Positions 23,962-34,499 of a DNA stretch of 64,000 nucleotides are shown piece by piece. The stretch lies in the NCBI GenBank assembly GCA_015680685.1, contig MNCI01026399.1:1316974-1380973 (forward strand). Reading direction: 5' to 3'. How positions within the stretch are numbered: position 1 is the first letter of the stretch; every line of letters starts with the position of its first letter. Below the pieces are notes generated by a model. The model saw nothing but the letters and a program-made list of their open reading frames with translations. It made no database searches and was not told the origin of the DNA. The stretch is from Gnetum montanum. Its lineage: Eukaryota; Streptophyta; Gnetopsida; Gnetales; Gnetaceae. The translations under genes and the position numbers were made by a program.

Positions 23962-25161
23962 GTGGCGTCGGGACCCCCACGGTTTCGGATGTGGAGTCTC
24001 AGGGGTCGGGTGTTGGCGCGGCGACGGTTTCCCCGGCGCCCACTGCTCTGCGCGGGGCCATCGAGGCCCACTCCTGTTCCAACCACACCTTGCACCTTCG
24101 CATCCGTACCCCCCCCCCCAGACAGCGTGCGCATCATGGAACGGAGCCTCATCGGTCAGTTCGTCTCCAGGGGGATCNNNNNNNNNNNNNNNNNNNNNNN
24201 NNNNNNNNNNNNNNNNNNNNNNNNNNNNNNNNNNNNNNNNNNNNNNNNNNNNNNNNNNNNNNNNNNNNNNNNNNNNNNNNNNNNNNNNNNNNNNNNNNNN
24301 NNNNNNNNNNNNNNNNNNNNNNNNNNNNNNNNNNNNNNNNNNNNNNNNNNNNNNNNNNNNNNNNNNNGGAGCCTCTCGGAGGACCTGCTTCTCTTCGTCC
24401 TCCCCTCCCTGCAGGCCCGCGACTCCGTCCTTCTCGGCGGACCTTGGTTCTACGGGGCCCGGGGTCTCGCACTGACCCCCTGGCGCCCCGGGGCACACAG
24501 AGAACCCGATTTGTTCACCCGTGCCCCTGTTTGGATTCGGGTGGCCGGTATCCCATGGGAGTTATGGGGCCTTGAGTTTCTGCGGGAGGTGGCGGGCCAT
24601 TTCGGTGAGTTCATCGCCTTCGACCGGGTCACGCGGTCGCTGGACAGGTTGGGATATGCCTGCTTCTGTGTCTGGCGCAACCTGGCCGAGAACGACTTGG
24701 TCTGGGAGGTTGTTTTGGAGCTTCCGGGGGGCGAGGAATCCCTCCAAGTTACCTACGAAAACTTGGACGATGGGGACCTGTCCGTGCGCAACCCGCCCCC
24801 CCGCACGGCCAAGCCGGGGGGTGCGGTTGTTGTGGTAAGCTGGGCCACCTTGAGGCAGACTGTCGTTTTCGCAAGGCCCGCTCGACTAATCCTGCCCACC
24901 AGCTCTTCGAGGAGGGCAACTAGGTCACCATGGCTCATAAGGAGCGTCTGCGACCCCCGCCCTACCACCGACCTCCCCCCCGCCCCCGCGCCCATGCCCA
25001 AGCCGCCCGACGGAGTACCAGGACCTGATAGTGCAATGCGCCGCCATCCCCCACTAGGGAGACCGGCTGCACCCCCGTGGTCCGTGAGGGGGAGGGCCAC
25101 CCAGGCCACCCGACCGCGTCCCGATCTAGAGGACGGCAAGCCCAGCGTCACATCGACTTAG
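23962..25161 (+). pseudogene. LINE ORF1 (nucleic-acid-binding, DUF4283-like and CCHC knuckle)
   Basis: ORF1 proteins of plant L1 elements coat the LINE RNA. After the assembly gap the frame reads like DUF4283: 'LLGGPWFYGARGLALTPWRP', then 'FTRAPVWIRVAGIPWELW' and 'DRLGYACFCV'. A CCHC zinc knuckle (C-x2-C-x4-H-x4-C; core CCGKLGHLEADC) is encoded at 24,822-24,863 but in another frame, so a +1 or -1 shift has occurred just upstream, most likely in the C run at 24,795-24,802. The sequence after the knuckle is proline/arginine rich. The N-terminal part is interrupted by 190 N. The true start is not determinable; the Met at 23,962 is only the first in this frame. Confidence 0.75.
24178..24367. other. 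Assembly gap of 190 N inside ORF1
   Basis: A run of N from 24,178 to 24,367. Reading frames continue across it on paper only. The real gap length and sequence are unknown; the GC-rich context probably caused it. Confidence 0.99.
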
Positions 25162-25207
25162 GTCAACAACAGACTTTACGGGAGTTCTACCAGCGCCACC
25201 CCTCTGG

Positions 25208-28200
25208 TTGCACATGAAGATTCTCAGTTGGAATTGCAGGGGCCAGGGTACCCCCTATAAACGAAATACCCTGTGCAATATTGTTCGGGAGGAAACGTGT
25301 AATGTGGTCTGTCTCCAGGAAACCAAGCTGCAGGCTGCGGAGTACGGTCACCTCCAATGGATGGATTGGACCACGTACCTGCACCCCTCCCAGGGCCGGG
25401 CCAGCGGCCTGGCTATTCTTGCTCGGCTGGCCTCTAGTCTGGTGGATGCCTCCCCGTGGACCATCACGGTTCACTTCCATGCCCATGGATTTTGGCTGAC
25501 CAATTTCTATGGGGCGCACGCATGGGAGCTACGGCTCCAGGAGCTGAATTGAGTGGCCTCGCTAGTGCCGGACCACAGCTCCTGGGTGGTTGTCGGGGAC
25601 TTCAATCAACGTTTGTACCCCTGGGAGAAATCTGGGGGGGACGCCCCCCCCTCCGGGTGCGCCTGATTTCATGGAGTTCCTGGAGCGCTCGTCTCTTGTT
25701 GATCTGCCCGTTTTGAACTGCCGTTTCACTTGGTGTAACCGGCGACGGGGGGTGCACCGGGTTCTCACCCGTATCGATCGGGTGTGTGTGAGTTCCGCTC
25801 TGCTCCTTAGCGCCGCCATCACCGTGACTGGGCAGGAGAGGGCTGCTTCTGACCACCGCTCGCTCGTGGTGTCCATTGGCCCGTCCCCGCCCCGGGCCCC
25901 ACGCCCCTTTCGGTTTGAACCTTCGTGGCTGGCCAAGCCGTGGCTTCGCCCGCTGGTGGAAGATGTCTGGGCCGACTACCGACCGGGTCGGGGGGACCCC
26001 CGAACCTTCCTCAAAGAAGCCCTCCATCAGCTTAAGTGGGCCATCCGGGCCCTCCCGGTGGGGGAGAAGTTTTCGTTTCGAGCGAGCCACAAGCTGGCTC
26101 AGACGCATCTAGGCGCGACAAGAGAATGGGGAGGACCTGCACACGGAAGAGATGCGCCTCCTTCGCCAACTCCAGAGTCTCGACAGCAAGGAGGAGCTCT
26201 ATTGGTGGCAGCGGTCTTGGGTTAGGTGGCTCCGCGAGGGGGACCGGCATACGAAGTTCTTCTTCGCCATGGCCAAGACCCGGGGCAATACCCACATTCA
26301 CAACCTCCGTTCCTAGGCTGGGGTGGTGGTTATTGATCCGCAGGGGATTGCAGACGAGCTCTGTGGCTACTGGGCGAGGATTTGGGCCAAGTGCGCCACC
26401 CGGCCCATCTCGGTCCCTGTGGCGAAGGTGCTCACGGCTGCGGACAATCTGCACCTTCTGGCTCCCTTCTCCATGACCGAATTGACCACCACCATCAACA
26501 ACATGCCCGGCAGTAAAGCGCCGGGCTCGGACGATTGGTCCCTGGAGTTCTTCAAAGCTTTTTTGGACATTGTGGGCCCCAATCTCCTGGATGCTTTTAA
26601 CATCATGCTGGCTAGACGGCAGGTGCAGCACGAGCTCAATTGCTCACGCATCATCTACATCCCTAAGCAGCTGAATGCACACCGCCCAGAGCACTTTCGC
26701 CCTATTGGTGTGTGCAATGTCCTCATCCGCATCTTCTCCAAGCTCCTGGTCAGCCGCCTTGGCCCCCTCCTGCCTAGGTTGGTGGGCCACAATCAGGCGG
26801 GTTTCATCCAGGGTAGGACCCTCCAGGACCAGGTCCTTCTTATGCAGGAGGTCATTCACTCCCTCCGCACCACGGGGTTTTCGGGACTCTGTCTTAAGCT
26901 GGATATCGCGAAGGCATACGACACGCTTAGTTGGGCGACTCTTCGTGATATCATGCATAGGAAAGGTTTCAACCCTGGTTTTATCTGGCTGTGTGTGCAT
27001 CTCCAGTCCTCCGCCAGGTTCTCTTTTGACGTGGGGGGGCAGCTCTGGGGGTTCTCCTCCCCTGGTCGAGGTCTGAGGCAGGGTGACCCCCTGTCTCTTT
27101 TGCTTTTCATCATTGCCATGGACCTCATGCAGTCCTACTGTAGCGCCTTGGGGGTGGAGGGCCTTGACATTGCGGAGGTGGCTTGCCACGTTGAGCACTA
27201 CGCGGACGACACCATGCTTCTTTGCCGGGCGGCGGTCCCGTAGGCCCAGTGTATCAACCTGGCTCTATCCCGATTGGCCGCCGAGTTAGGCCTTGAAATC
27301 AACCGCACCAAGTTGGCGGCACACTTCATTAATATGGACCCGCAAGTGCGGCTCCGGGTGACCCAAACTCTGGATGTGCAACCGGGGAAGCACATCGACA
27401 CTTACCTGGGCATCCCGCTGTTCCAGTGGGGCTGGAACAATTCTTGGACCCCCCTTCTGGCCAAGCTTGAGCATCGCATCAATCACTGGGCCAACCGTTT
27501 CCTCACGCGTAAAGGCCGTCTCCTCGTGGCCACTGGGATCCTTACGGCCACCACGCGCTTTATGGCGGCGGTCGCCGTGCCCCCCGCTGCCATCATTCAC
27601 CAGATCAATGCCTGGATTCGCGGTTTCCTGTGGCAGGGGGGAAAAGAGGGGAGCAAAATCCACCTTGTCAATTGGCACTGCGCAGCCCGTCCTCGTACGG
27701 CGAGGGGGCTGGGGGTCACGACGTTCAAGGACGAGTGTGCGATGGGGCAGCAGCGGCTGGTCTGTCGGCTCACTCAGGCTCGGGGGGAGTGCAGTCAGTG
27801 GGGCCGTATCGTTCACCGAAAGTACACACCCTAGATCTCTGGTTCGGATGTCTCGAGGCCTTGGTTGTCTCTCTGCCAGCACGTGCGATGGATGCTGGAC
27901 AAGAACTGGCTCCACCTCGAGCCACGCGCCCTTTTCTGAAGATGGTTGGATGGCGGTTTGGCGCGGGCGGCTCCCCGAAAAAGTGAAAATCTTTCTTTGG
28001 CTGCTTAAATCCGTCGTGCTCCCCGTACGTGTGTTCCTGCAGCAACGCAGCATCTTACAAGACCCCACGTGTCTGCGTTGTTGCCACAACCCTGAGACTC
28101 TTAACCACTTCATTTATGATTGCCCCTGCATGCGCGCCACTTGGCGCGCATGCAGAAGACCCCCTCCGCGGTGATTCGACGACGATTCTTGTTCAGCGCT

Positions 28201-28363
28201 TTTACTTTGGCTCGACTGGAAGGCGCGGAACCGCACCGTGTTCTCTCAAGCAGCTACCCCCTCCCCCCAGCAGCTTATCCAGCAGAAGCGCCGAGCTTGG
28301 TGTGAGACGGTGGCCACGATGGGGCAGACGTCGATGTACGAGCCTGGCTGCGTGGAGTTCTAG
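25208..28363 (+). pseudogene. LINE ORF2: AP endonuclease, reverse transcriptase, zf-RVT
   Basis: ORF2 nicks the target and copies the LINE RNA. Endonuclease: 'KILSWNCRG' at 25,214, 'LQETKL' near 25,313, 'VVGDFNQ' near 25,592 and 'SDHRSL' at 25,848. The linker 'YWWQRSWVRWLREGDRHTKF' lies near 26,200. RT: 'NQAGFIQGR' near 26,793, 'LKLDIAKAYD' at 26,895, 'GLRQGDPLS' at 27,071 and YADDTM at 27,199. zf-RVT with a C/C/H/C set lies at 27,960-28,147, followed by a 'WLDWKARNRTVF' tail near 28,205. Breaks: TGA 25,550; frameshift near 25,640 (G/C run); frameshift near 26,105; TAG at 26,314, 27,241 and 27,832; frameshift near 27,935; TGA near 28,172. TAG at 28,361 may be the natural stop. No RNase H domain is seen. 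Confidence 0.9.
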
Positions 28364-29682
28364 GCGAATGAGGAGCTGTGGCAGATGGTTTGCCAATGCG
28401 GATGGGACGCACTGCTGTCGCGGTTGGTCGGGGACCCTGACCTGTCTGACAATTCCTTCTTTACCAACTGGCGCGGCGATCAAACTTTCTTCCGTGGTCG
28501 AGTTATTCGCCTGACAGAGGCTGCTTTGGCCAACTACCTGGGGATCCCGGCCGCTGGGGAGATCATCTTACCAACCTCCCGTGGCCTCCATAACTCGGCG
28601 GTCTTTTTCAAGGGCCTTTCCCTGAGAACGCAGAGCCGTCAGGTCCCTTGAACTTCCCTCCCGCGTCTTTGGGCTCATGCGGCCGTCTTAGTTGAGCGCT
28701 TCTTTGTGCAGTCAGGAAACGTGTTCAAGCTCCAGGGGCTACATTTCACTTTCCTGAGGTGCTTGCAGGAGAGCACCCGGGTTAACCTGCCGCGCTTCTT
28801 CCTCGAGGCCCTCCGCCTCCAACGACGGGGTCGACGGTCGGGGCTTATCTTGGCCCTGTGGAGGGGGGCGGGGGAGCAGGGGGCGCCGGGCCCGTCCTCT
28901 GCCCCCGCTAGGGGGCGTTGCGTTGCCCCTCCCCCTGCTTCCCCTCCTGCTTCCCCCCCTTCCTCTACTCCTCGGTGGCTGGCTATTCTCCACCTCTCTT
29001 GGGGCCGCCGCTCCCACTGCAACCCTGCCCTCTCGCCCGACCCCCCAGCGCCCCCCGCACTGGGAGGTGCAGCTTCGACGGGCGGTTGCTGCTGCCAGGG
29101 AGGCTGAACAACGGTCGTCGGAGGCTCAGTGGGCTAAGGCCCTGGCCAAGTGGTGGGCAGACCACGAAACCCAGCTCTAGGAGCAGGCGCAGCAGCTGAA
29201 CAGGCAGCATACTCTTGCGATGGAGACCCTGCGTGCCCAGCTCATGGATGAGCTCCGGGACCGGATCAGGGAGGAGCTGCAGCAGCAGGAGGCAGACTGG
29301 CAGGCCCGGGAGGCGGCGGCCCAGGAGGAGCAGGAGCGTCTGCAGGAGGAGCAGCTGCAACGGCAGCGGCAGCTCGACCGGGCGCATCAGCACAGCGCCC
29401 GCCAGTGGCTTAAGGGGGGGGGCGTTGCCCGTATACCGTCCTTGGTATTAGCTGTGAGAGCTCCTGGGGGGAGCTCAGAAGGCACATCCGGCGCACATCC
29501 GCTAGACTCCACCCAGATGTGGGGGATTCGTCGCCGGACCGGCGCAGGCGCGAGGCTCTTCTGCAGGGGTTCCAGCAGGCCGCGAACTTCGTCAACACTG
29601 AGGATCATCGGGCCACCCTGGACATGCTCCATGAGTTGGAGTTGCCTCGGTGTGCCTGCCACCAGCTGCCGACCCACCCCTA
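28364..29682 (+). pseudogene. LINE third ORF: plant-transposon-protein-like domain plus coiled coil
   Basis: After ORF2 the same frame continues and encodes a new protein. At 28,385-28,651 it has 'FFTNWRGDQTFFRGRVIRLT' and 'ALANYLGIPAAGE', a layout like the putative plant transposon protein family (PF20167-like, from memory). The part after a break, 28,675-28,830, has 'VERFFVQSGNVFKLQGLHF'. A Pro/Ser-rich linker follows, then a strong coiled coil at 29,170-29,400 rich in E, Q, R and L ('EELQQQEADWQAREAAAQEE'). The C-terminus, 29,517-29,682, is in another frame and ends at TAG. Base composition is the same as the LINE. Such an ORF downstream of zf-RVT is not standard for plant L1; it may be an integral ORF3 or captured sequence. 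Function unknown. Confidence 0.6.
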
Positions 29683-30025
29683 GCCCTTCCCCTCTCTCCT
29701 TTGTTCCCGCCCCTTCCTTGTTGGGTTCGTCGTGGGTGTGGGGTGTGCCCCCCCCCCCTTTGTTTTTTTGCCTTGCCTTTGGGTTGGGGGGGGCCCCCCC
29801 CCCCCCCATGTTCGGGGGGGGGGGGGCTTTTGAACGTCTATATGGCTTCGAGGTTTTCGGCCGCCGTGTGGGGGTCGGCATGGTTTTTCAGTCTTTTGTG
29901 GGGGCCCGGGGCTCCCCCCCCCACCCCCTTTCGGGGTGGGCCACCCCCCCCTCCCACTTGTACTTGTATAGTCGTGTACCTTTCTTTCAGTAATACATTC
30001 TCAAACATTCTCTCAAAAAAAAAAA
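29683..30025 (+). other. LINE 3' UTR with G/C homopolymer runs and poly(A)
   Basis: Contains long C runs (about 29,749-29,758 and 29,793-29,807) and G runs (about 29,786-29,793 and 29,814-29,826), further C runs to 29,950, then 'cagtaatacattctcaaac' and 11 A. The G run and C run can pair into a hairpin or form a quadruplex. G-rich 3' tracts are known from L1-type elements. Confidence 0.75.
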
Positions 30026-31080
30026 TTTATTCAACTAGAAGATTACAATAGGGTTCCCAAAACCCACAAACATCAAAATCTCTCACATACTCAAATGATA
30101 GTAGAGAGCATGAGGCTCTACAACCATACAATGGCTATTCTCAATGCATGACACAACTGATGGAAAATCTCTTCCAAAACTTGGGACTAAGATTCAAATT
30201 GAAGAGGTGAGCAAGAGACAAGAATACATAGGCTAATCCATGGACATTGACCCTTGAGCTAAAACCACACCTGCAGTTACTTGATGTGCTCTATCACACT
30301 CTTTCCAACCTCTCCTAAACTTAAGAGCTTGAGAGCTCTTACCAAAACTTCTTTTCTCACTCTCTATCCATGTACAAGCATGAAACACCAACATGTATAT
30401 TAAGAAAATAAGATAAAATCTTAGGAAAACCTTCCACAAGCTCAACTTCAAGTTCCCACACAATTTCTATTCTTTTTCACCTTTACCTAGCTATTTCCCA
30501 ACTTAGAATGATCAATTCTAGAATTTTTTTGATTGTATAGGTCATTTATAGTCTTATTGGATCGTCTTTTGGAAAAACATAACTTTCAGGCAAGACATTT
30601 GTTTTTTGGGAGATGTCTCCTCTATGGACAAGATGTTTGCTTTGTCTTAAGACATCTTTGTTGAGACATCTCCATTGTTGGAAAGACATCTCCTCTATTG
30701 GTAAGACATCTCATCTAAATGTAAGAAATCTCTTACTAGACTCAAGATGTCTTCTATGAAGATCCCATTGCTAGGTAAGACATCTCCTTCACCTTGCTAA
30801 AATCTCCATAGAGCCCAAAACTTGCAAATCACATAAGTAGAAAAGAAAAAGAGGATTACAAGAGGTTTTCCTAAACGAAATCTTCGATCCATCAAAAATG
30901 AACTCACGTAAACATGGTATCAAGAGTTAAAATGATCCTCCACTCATGAAGTTTAATCTCATGGATCCATACTACATCATCCACAAATTTATCCTTCAAA
31001 TGGATTAAATATTCATACTTCTTAACTCCTCAAGTCCTAGAAGCTTTCATTTGCTTGAGTACGATTACCTTCTTCTCCAT
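30026..31080 (-). repeat. Chromovirus 3' LTR region, part right of the LINE
   Basis: Begins with the right-hand target duplication and continues the LTR interrupted by the LINE: 'aaacccacaaacatc' and 'atgaggctctacaacca' match the reverse complement of 19,060-19,150. A GACATCTCC-type array lies at 30,590-30,795. It is followed by the integrase end, so the LTR is the 3' LTR of a minus-strand element. No exact outer boundary could be set. Confidence 0.65.
30590..30795. repeat. Array of AGACATCTCC-type words in the chromovirus LTR
   Basis: About eight words such as 'agatgtctcc', 'agacatctcc' and 'aagacatctc' in both orientations within 205 bp. Opposed copies can pair as hairpins. The same word family occurs at 20,235-20,395 in the plus-strand chromovirus remnant. 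Confidence 0.7.
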
Positions 31081-31081
31081 T

Positions 31082-32140
31082 GAAGGCCTAGACTAATTAA
31101 TATCCCCCTTCAACTCATCAATGCTATCATGTATGGTCTTCTCATAAATTGGTCCATGATAGTACCCAAGATCTAAAACATTAAATTCAAAATACATATC
31201 AACATTGTTAGGTAAATCTATCTCAAAATAATTATCATTAATCTTAGATCTTATTTTGAAAGGCTCCATCTTCTTGGCTTTTAACTTGAAGAAGTTAACA
31301 TCTCTCAACCACTTCTTCTTCAAGTGCATCCAAACCAAGTCACCAACAACAAAATTTAGCTTCTATTTACTCTCATTCCTATTGAGGACTCTCTCTTCAA
31401 CCATTTTCTCCAAATTTGATTTTACTTATGCATGAAGATCCCTCATCTCTTGTACAAAATTGGTACTAAGTTGAGTTTCACCATCAAAGCTTTTCAAAGT
31501 ATCCACCATCTTTGGAAAAAACCCATAGTTCACCTCAAATGAGCTTTTGCTAATAGAAATATGGAAAGCATTATTGTATGAAAACTTAGCATGACACAAC
31601 AAGCTTTTCCACCTATTTGGCTATCCATCACACAAACATCTTAATATGTTTAACAAAAAATTATTCATCACCTCTGTTTGACCATGAGATTATGAATGAT
31701 ATGCACTACAAAAATTTAACTTTGTCCCTAAAAGTTTCCAAAGATGCCTCCCAAAGTGGCTTATGAACTTGAAGTCTCTATCACTAATAATATTCAAAGG
31801 AATTCCATGCAACTTCATAACATGTTGGAAAAACAAATTTGTAACATGAGAACCATTACTCTCATCTTTTTCATGGAATGAAGTGTACCATCTTGGAGAA
31901 CCTATCCACAACAAAAAAATTTTTATTGTTCTCACTTTTGATTTTTAGAATACCACACACAAAATTCATAAACATACTTTTCCATGGACCCTTAAGAATT
32001 GGCAAAGGCATATATTCAACACTTGAAAAATTTAATTGTTGGGTAAAAACCAAAAATTCTAGGTAGAATAGTTTTAATCCTAGATTTGAAGGACCTTTGA
32101 GAAAGACAATCCAAGGCACTTGAATAGTCTTGTCAATCAC
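31082..32140 (-). pseudogene. Ty3/gypsy chromovirus integrase, C-terminal half
   Basis: Read on the minus strand: core words 'PLPILKGPWKSM' and 'VVDRFSKMVHFIP' (32,020-31,875), then 'VTNLFFQHVMKLHGIPLNII' and 'SDRDFKF' (31,850-31,760), giving the first and second catalytic Asp regions. Later come 'HISISKSSFEVNYGFFP' near 31,540, the tail 'KLKAKKMEPFKIRSKINDNY' (31,300-31,240), and 'YEYLIHLKDKFVDDVVWI' near 31,010-30,960, which looks like a chromodomain. The frame is broken several times. The N-terminal zinc finger, RNase H and RT are absent: the element stops at about 32,140, where element 1 begins. The rest could lie beyond the right end of this window. Confidence 0.85.
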
Positions 32141-32149
32141 CTAGAGACT

Positions 32150-34450
32150 TAGGGAGTGTAAATGGAGTAAATAATAAAAATGCAGATCCAATTAAAATGA
32201 AAGCATAGAAATTAATCATGAAATAATATTGCATAATAAATGAATTATAAACTTTATTATAATAATAAAATATTAAAAATAAAGAGTCCTAGATGTGTTC
32301 AAATTATGTGCCTAAATGCATGGGGAGTTGCTTGGATAAGCTTGAAGCCTATTGAAGTCGATAGGTTGTGTTTTGCAGTTAGCTCCACAATCCAGGTGCT
32401 TCCCAACTTTAATTGCCAAAACTCCTTGTTGGTTCTCAACTTGGATCTATAATGTTGGTGACAAGGGGGGTAAGAGATGTGCTTGACTTTTGTTGTAATG
32501 AAGTTATGCTGAGAGTCGTTAATGCTAAGGTAGTTGCCAATTTGCTTCAAAAGTCTTGCAAAATATCAAAGGTCTCAAGTGCTTAAGGTTGCAAAGGTTG
32601 TTCAATTGATGGAGTTTGGAACTTGTCCAAAGTCTTTGAAATTTATTCTTATAGGTCTCATGGTTCTTGGTTTTGGGGTTGCAAATTTCTACAATGATTA
32701 CTGAAAAATTGATTTGATTTGTAGGTGTGGTAGGCCATAATTTCCAATGTAGCTTTCCATTGATGGAAAGTTTTGATGCACTTAGGCCACCAAAACTATG
32801 TTGGATACCATAAATAGTAAACTAACTTTTCCAACTATGCTAGCTTCACCCATTTACACTGGCCTCATGGAAACAACACTAGCATCATGGAACTATGTTG
32901 GAACTACTGAAGCAATGCTGGAATTGTTGGAGGAACATTGAGATTGTTGGACAAACAAAAAACCCCAACCACTTCCACACTGGCTTCATGACAAAGTAGA
33001 AATCCCAAAACTCCAACATTGGCCTTGTAGCATCCATGCTGAAGGTTATGAGAACTATGGTGGCCATTGCTAGGAAAATGAAAACTCAACTACCCCAACA
33101 TTGGGTGTAGGTGGTTCTAGCGTAGTTGTGGCTATGGCCCACATAAAACCCATGAAAATGCTAAATTTGGTAGTTCTAAAGGCATTTTCAGCATTTTCAA
33201 GCCAAAATATAGACATGAAATGATTTTTTCCACTTGGGAAGTGAGCCTATGACAACTTATAGGGCATTTTTTCAGCCCCAAAAGTTCAAGTATGTGAGAT
33301 TGTAGCTCACGGGCTTTCAACCTCATAATTTTACAATGAAAATCTAGCCTTAAGTATAGGGGTGAAGCTGACAATGCTAAAAAGGTAGCAACATGCATTT
33401 TCTTGGTGGTATATCATTGGTCCCTCTTTATCAATGTTTTGAGGATTGACCCAAGAGACATTGATAAAGAATACAAAACACCACTGTAGGTCCATCACCA
33501 TCATTTCCGCTCTACACTTGATTTTGTAGTGTCGAACCACATCAAGGAGTGCTTATGATGATGGGATAAAGTTACAGTGAGGTGATATAGGTTAAAGGCT
33601 ATATTTGGTCATGAGGAAATGGTCATAGGATTAATAATGAGTTTCAAATGTTGACATCATGGTTAAGGTTATGGCACTAACATTTTGGGCTAATCGATGA
33701 GGTCTTCATGATTTGTGCTTCAAAGTGTTAGTCACTCAATAATGTTTTTGAGGAATCAAAACCTCTCTCCAAGGTTTCCTTGGCCATTAGGCTCCTCCCT
33801 TTGCTTGTTTGGAATCATTCATTTATCTTTTGATCTTCATTGGATTTTCAACTTCTTGGTAATTTGCATTTCCATTTTCTTGGGGTGAAAACCTCAATGG
33901 GTTTCATTACCAAGGGCGGGTTCAATTTGGTTTTTCCATTGAGTGAGATGAGTTACATTCAATAGACTTGATGATGGAGCATGACAAAGGAAATGTCACA
34001 TGGTCATAATGCATGATTGTCAATCATTGGTCATGATTGTCATTTAGGATAAGGAAGGCTATAATTAGGTTAAGAGGTTGGGCTTAAGGAATGGTAATGA
34101 AAATAATGTGAAATAAGCACTCTTGGTATGGTAGGACAAACATAACAAATCTTGTGCATTTAGATCACATGACAACTTCTTGTCATGATGAGTTGTACTT
34201 TCACAATCTTCAGGCTTAGTCCTACAAGTAAAAATCTAAGAGGATAAGAAAAAAAGACAAAGAAAACATGTTATTACAAGATAATGCATAGGGCCACATG
34301 AGACAACCAGTAGACTAGGTTACCATTATTACAGCATACAGAGATTTGTGCAATGCACATCAAATTTACAAAGCTTAGAGTTCATTCATTGTGCAAAATA
34401 AAGAGATAGAGATAGAAAAGGTATGTGCAGGCTCACTTGTTGTAGATTGT
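32150..34450 (-). repeat. 3' LTR and 3' region of Tat/Ogre-like element 1
   Basis: Lies between the chromovirus integrase and the integrase end of element 1. It holds repeated words of the kind 'aactatgttggaac', 'aacactagcatcatgg' and 'cattggcct' at 32,790-33,120, the same word family as the array at 58,560-60,300. The part 33,390-33,500 matches 40,165-40,275 of element 2 ('gacattgataaagaatac', 'aacaccac'), so it corresponds to the LTR of element 2. The exact LTR limits are not visible. Confidence 0.55.
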
Positions 34451-34499
34451 AAAGGTTTTTGATGCCAATTGTTAGTTTGTACATGTAAAGAAGATTATG

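Larger units (their letters stand above)
23803..30025 (+). mobile_element. GC-rich L1-type LINE with three ORFs and poly(A)
   Basis: A sharply bounded G/C-rich island of 6.2 kb in AT-rich DNA. In order: GC-rich 5' region, ORF1 (DUF4283-like plus CCHC knuckle), ORF2 (endonuclease, RT, zf-RVT tail), a third ORF, a 3' region with G and C runs, and an 11-A tail at 30,015-30,025. Flanking bases 'ttcaattag' (23,794-23,802) and 'ttcaactag' (30,030-30,038) match at 8 of 9 and are the probable target-site duplication. The paralogous LTR at 19,160-19,230 shows the same locus without the LINE. The 5' end appears complete. All ORFs carry stops or frameshifts, several at homopolymers. Confidence 0.9.

Noticed and set aside
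23784-24575. Long alanine/threonine-rich frame and overlapping minus-strand frames at the LINE start
   Set aside because: They come from the triplet repeats and high G/C; they have no domain similarity and run into the N gap. The DUF4283-like frame is the supported one.
28675-29022. Minus-strand Arg/Gly-rich frames over the LINE third ORF
   Set aside because: Shadows of the GC-rich plus-strand frame; no motif and no element signal on the minus strand.
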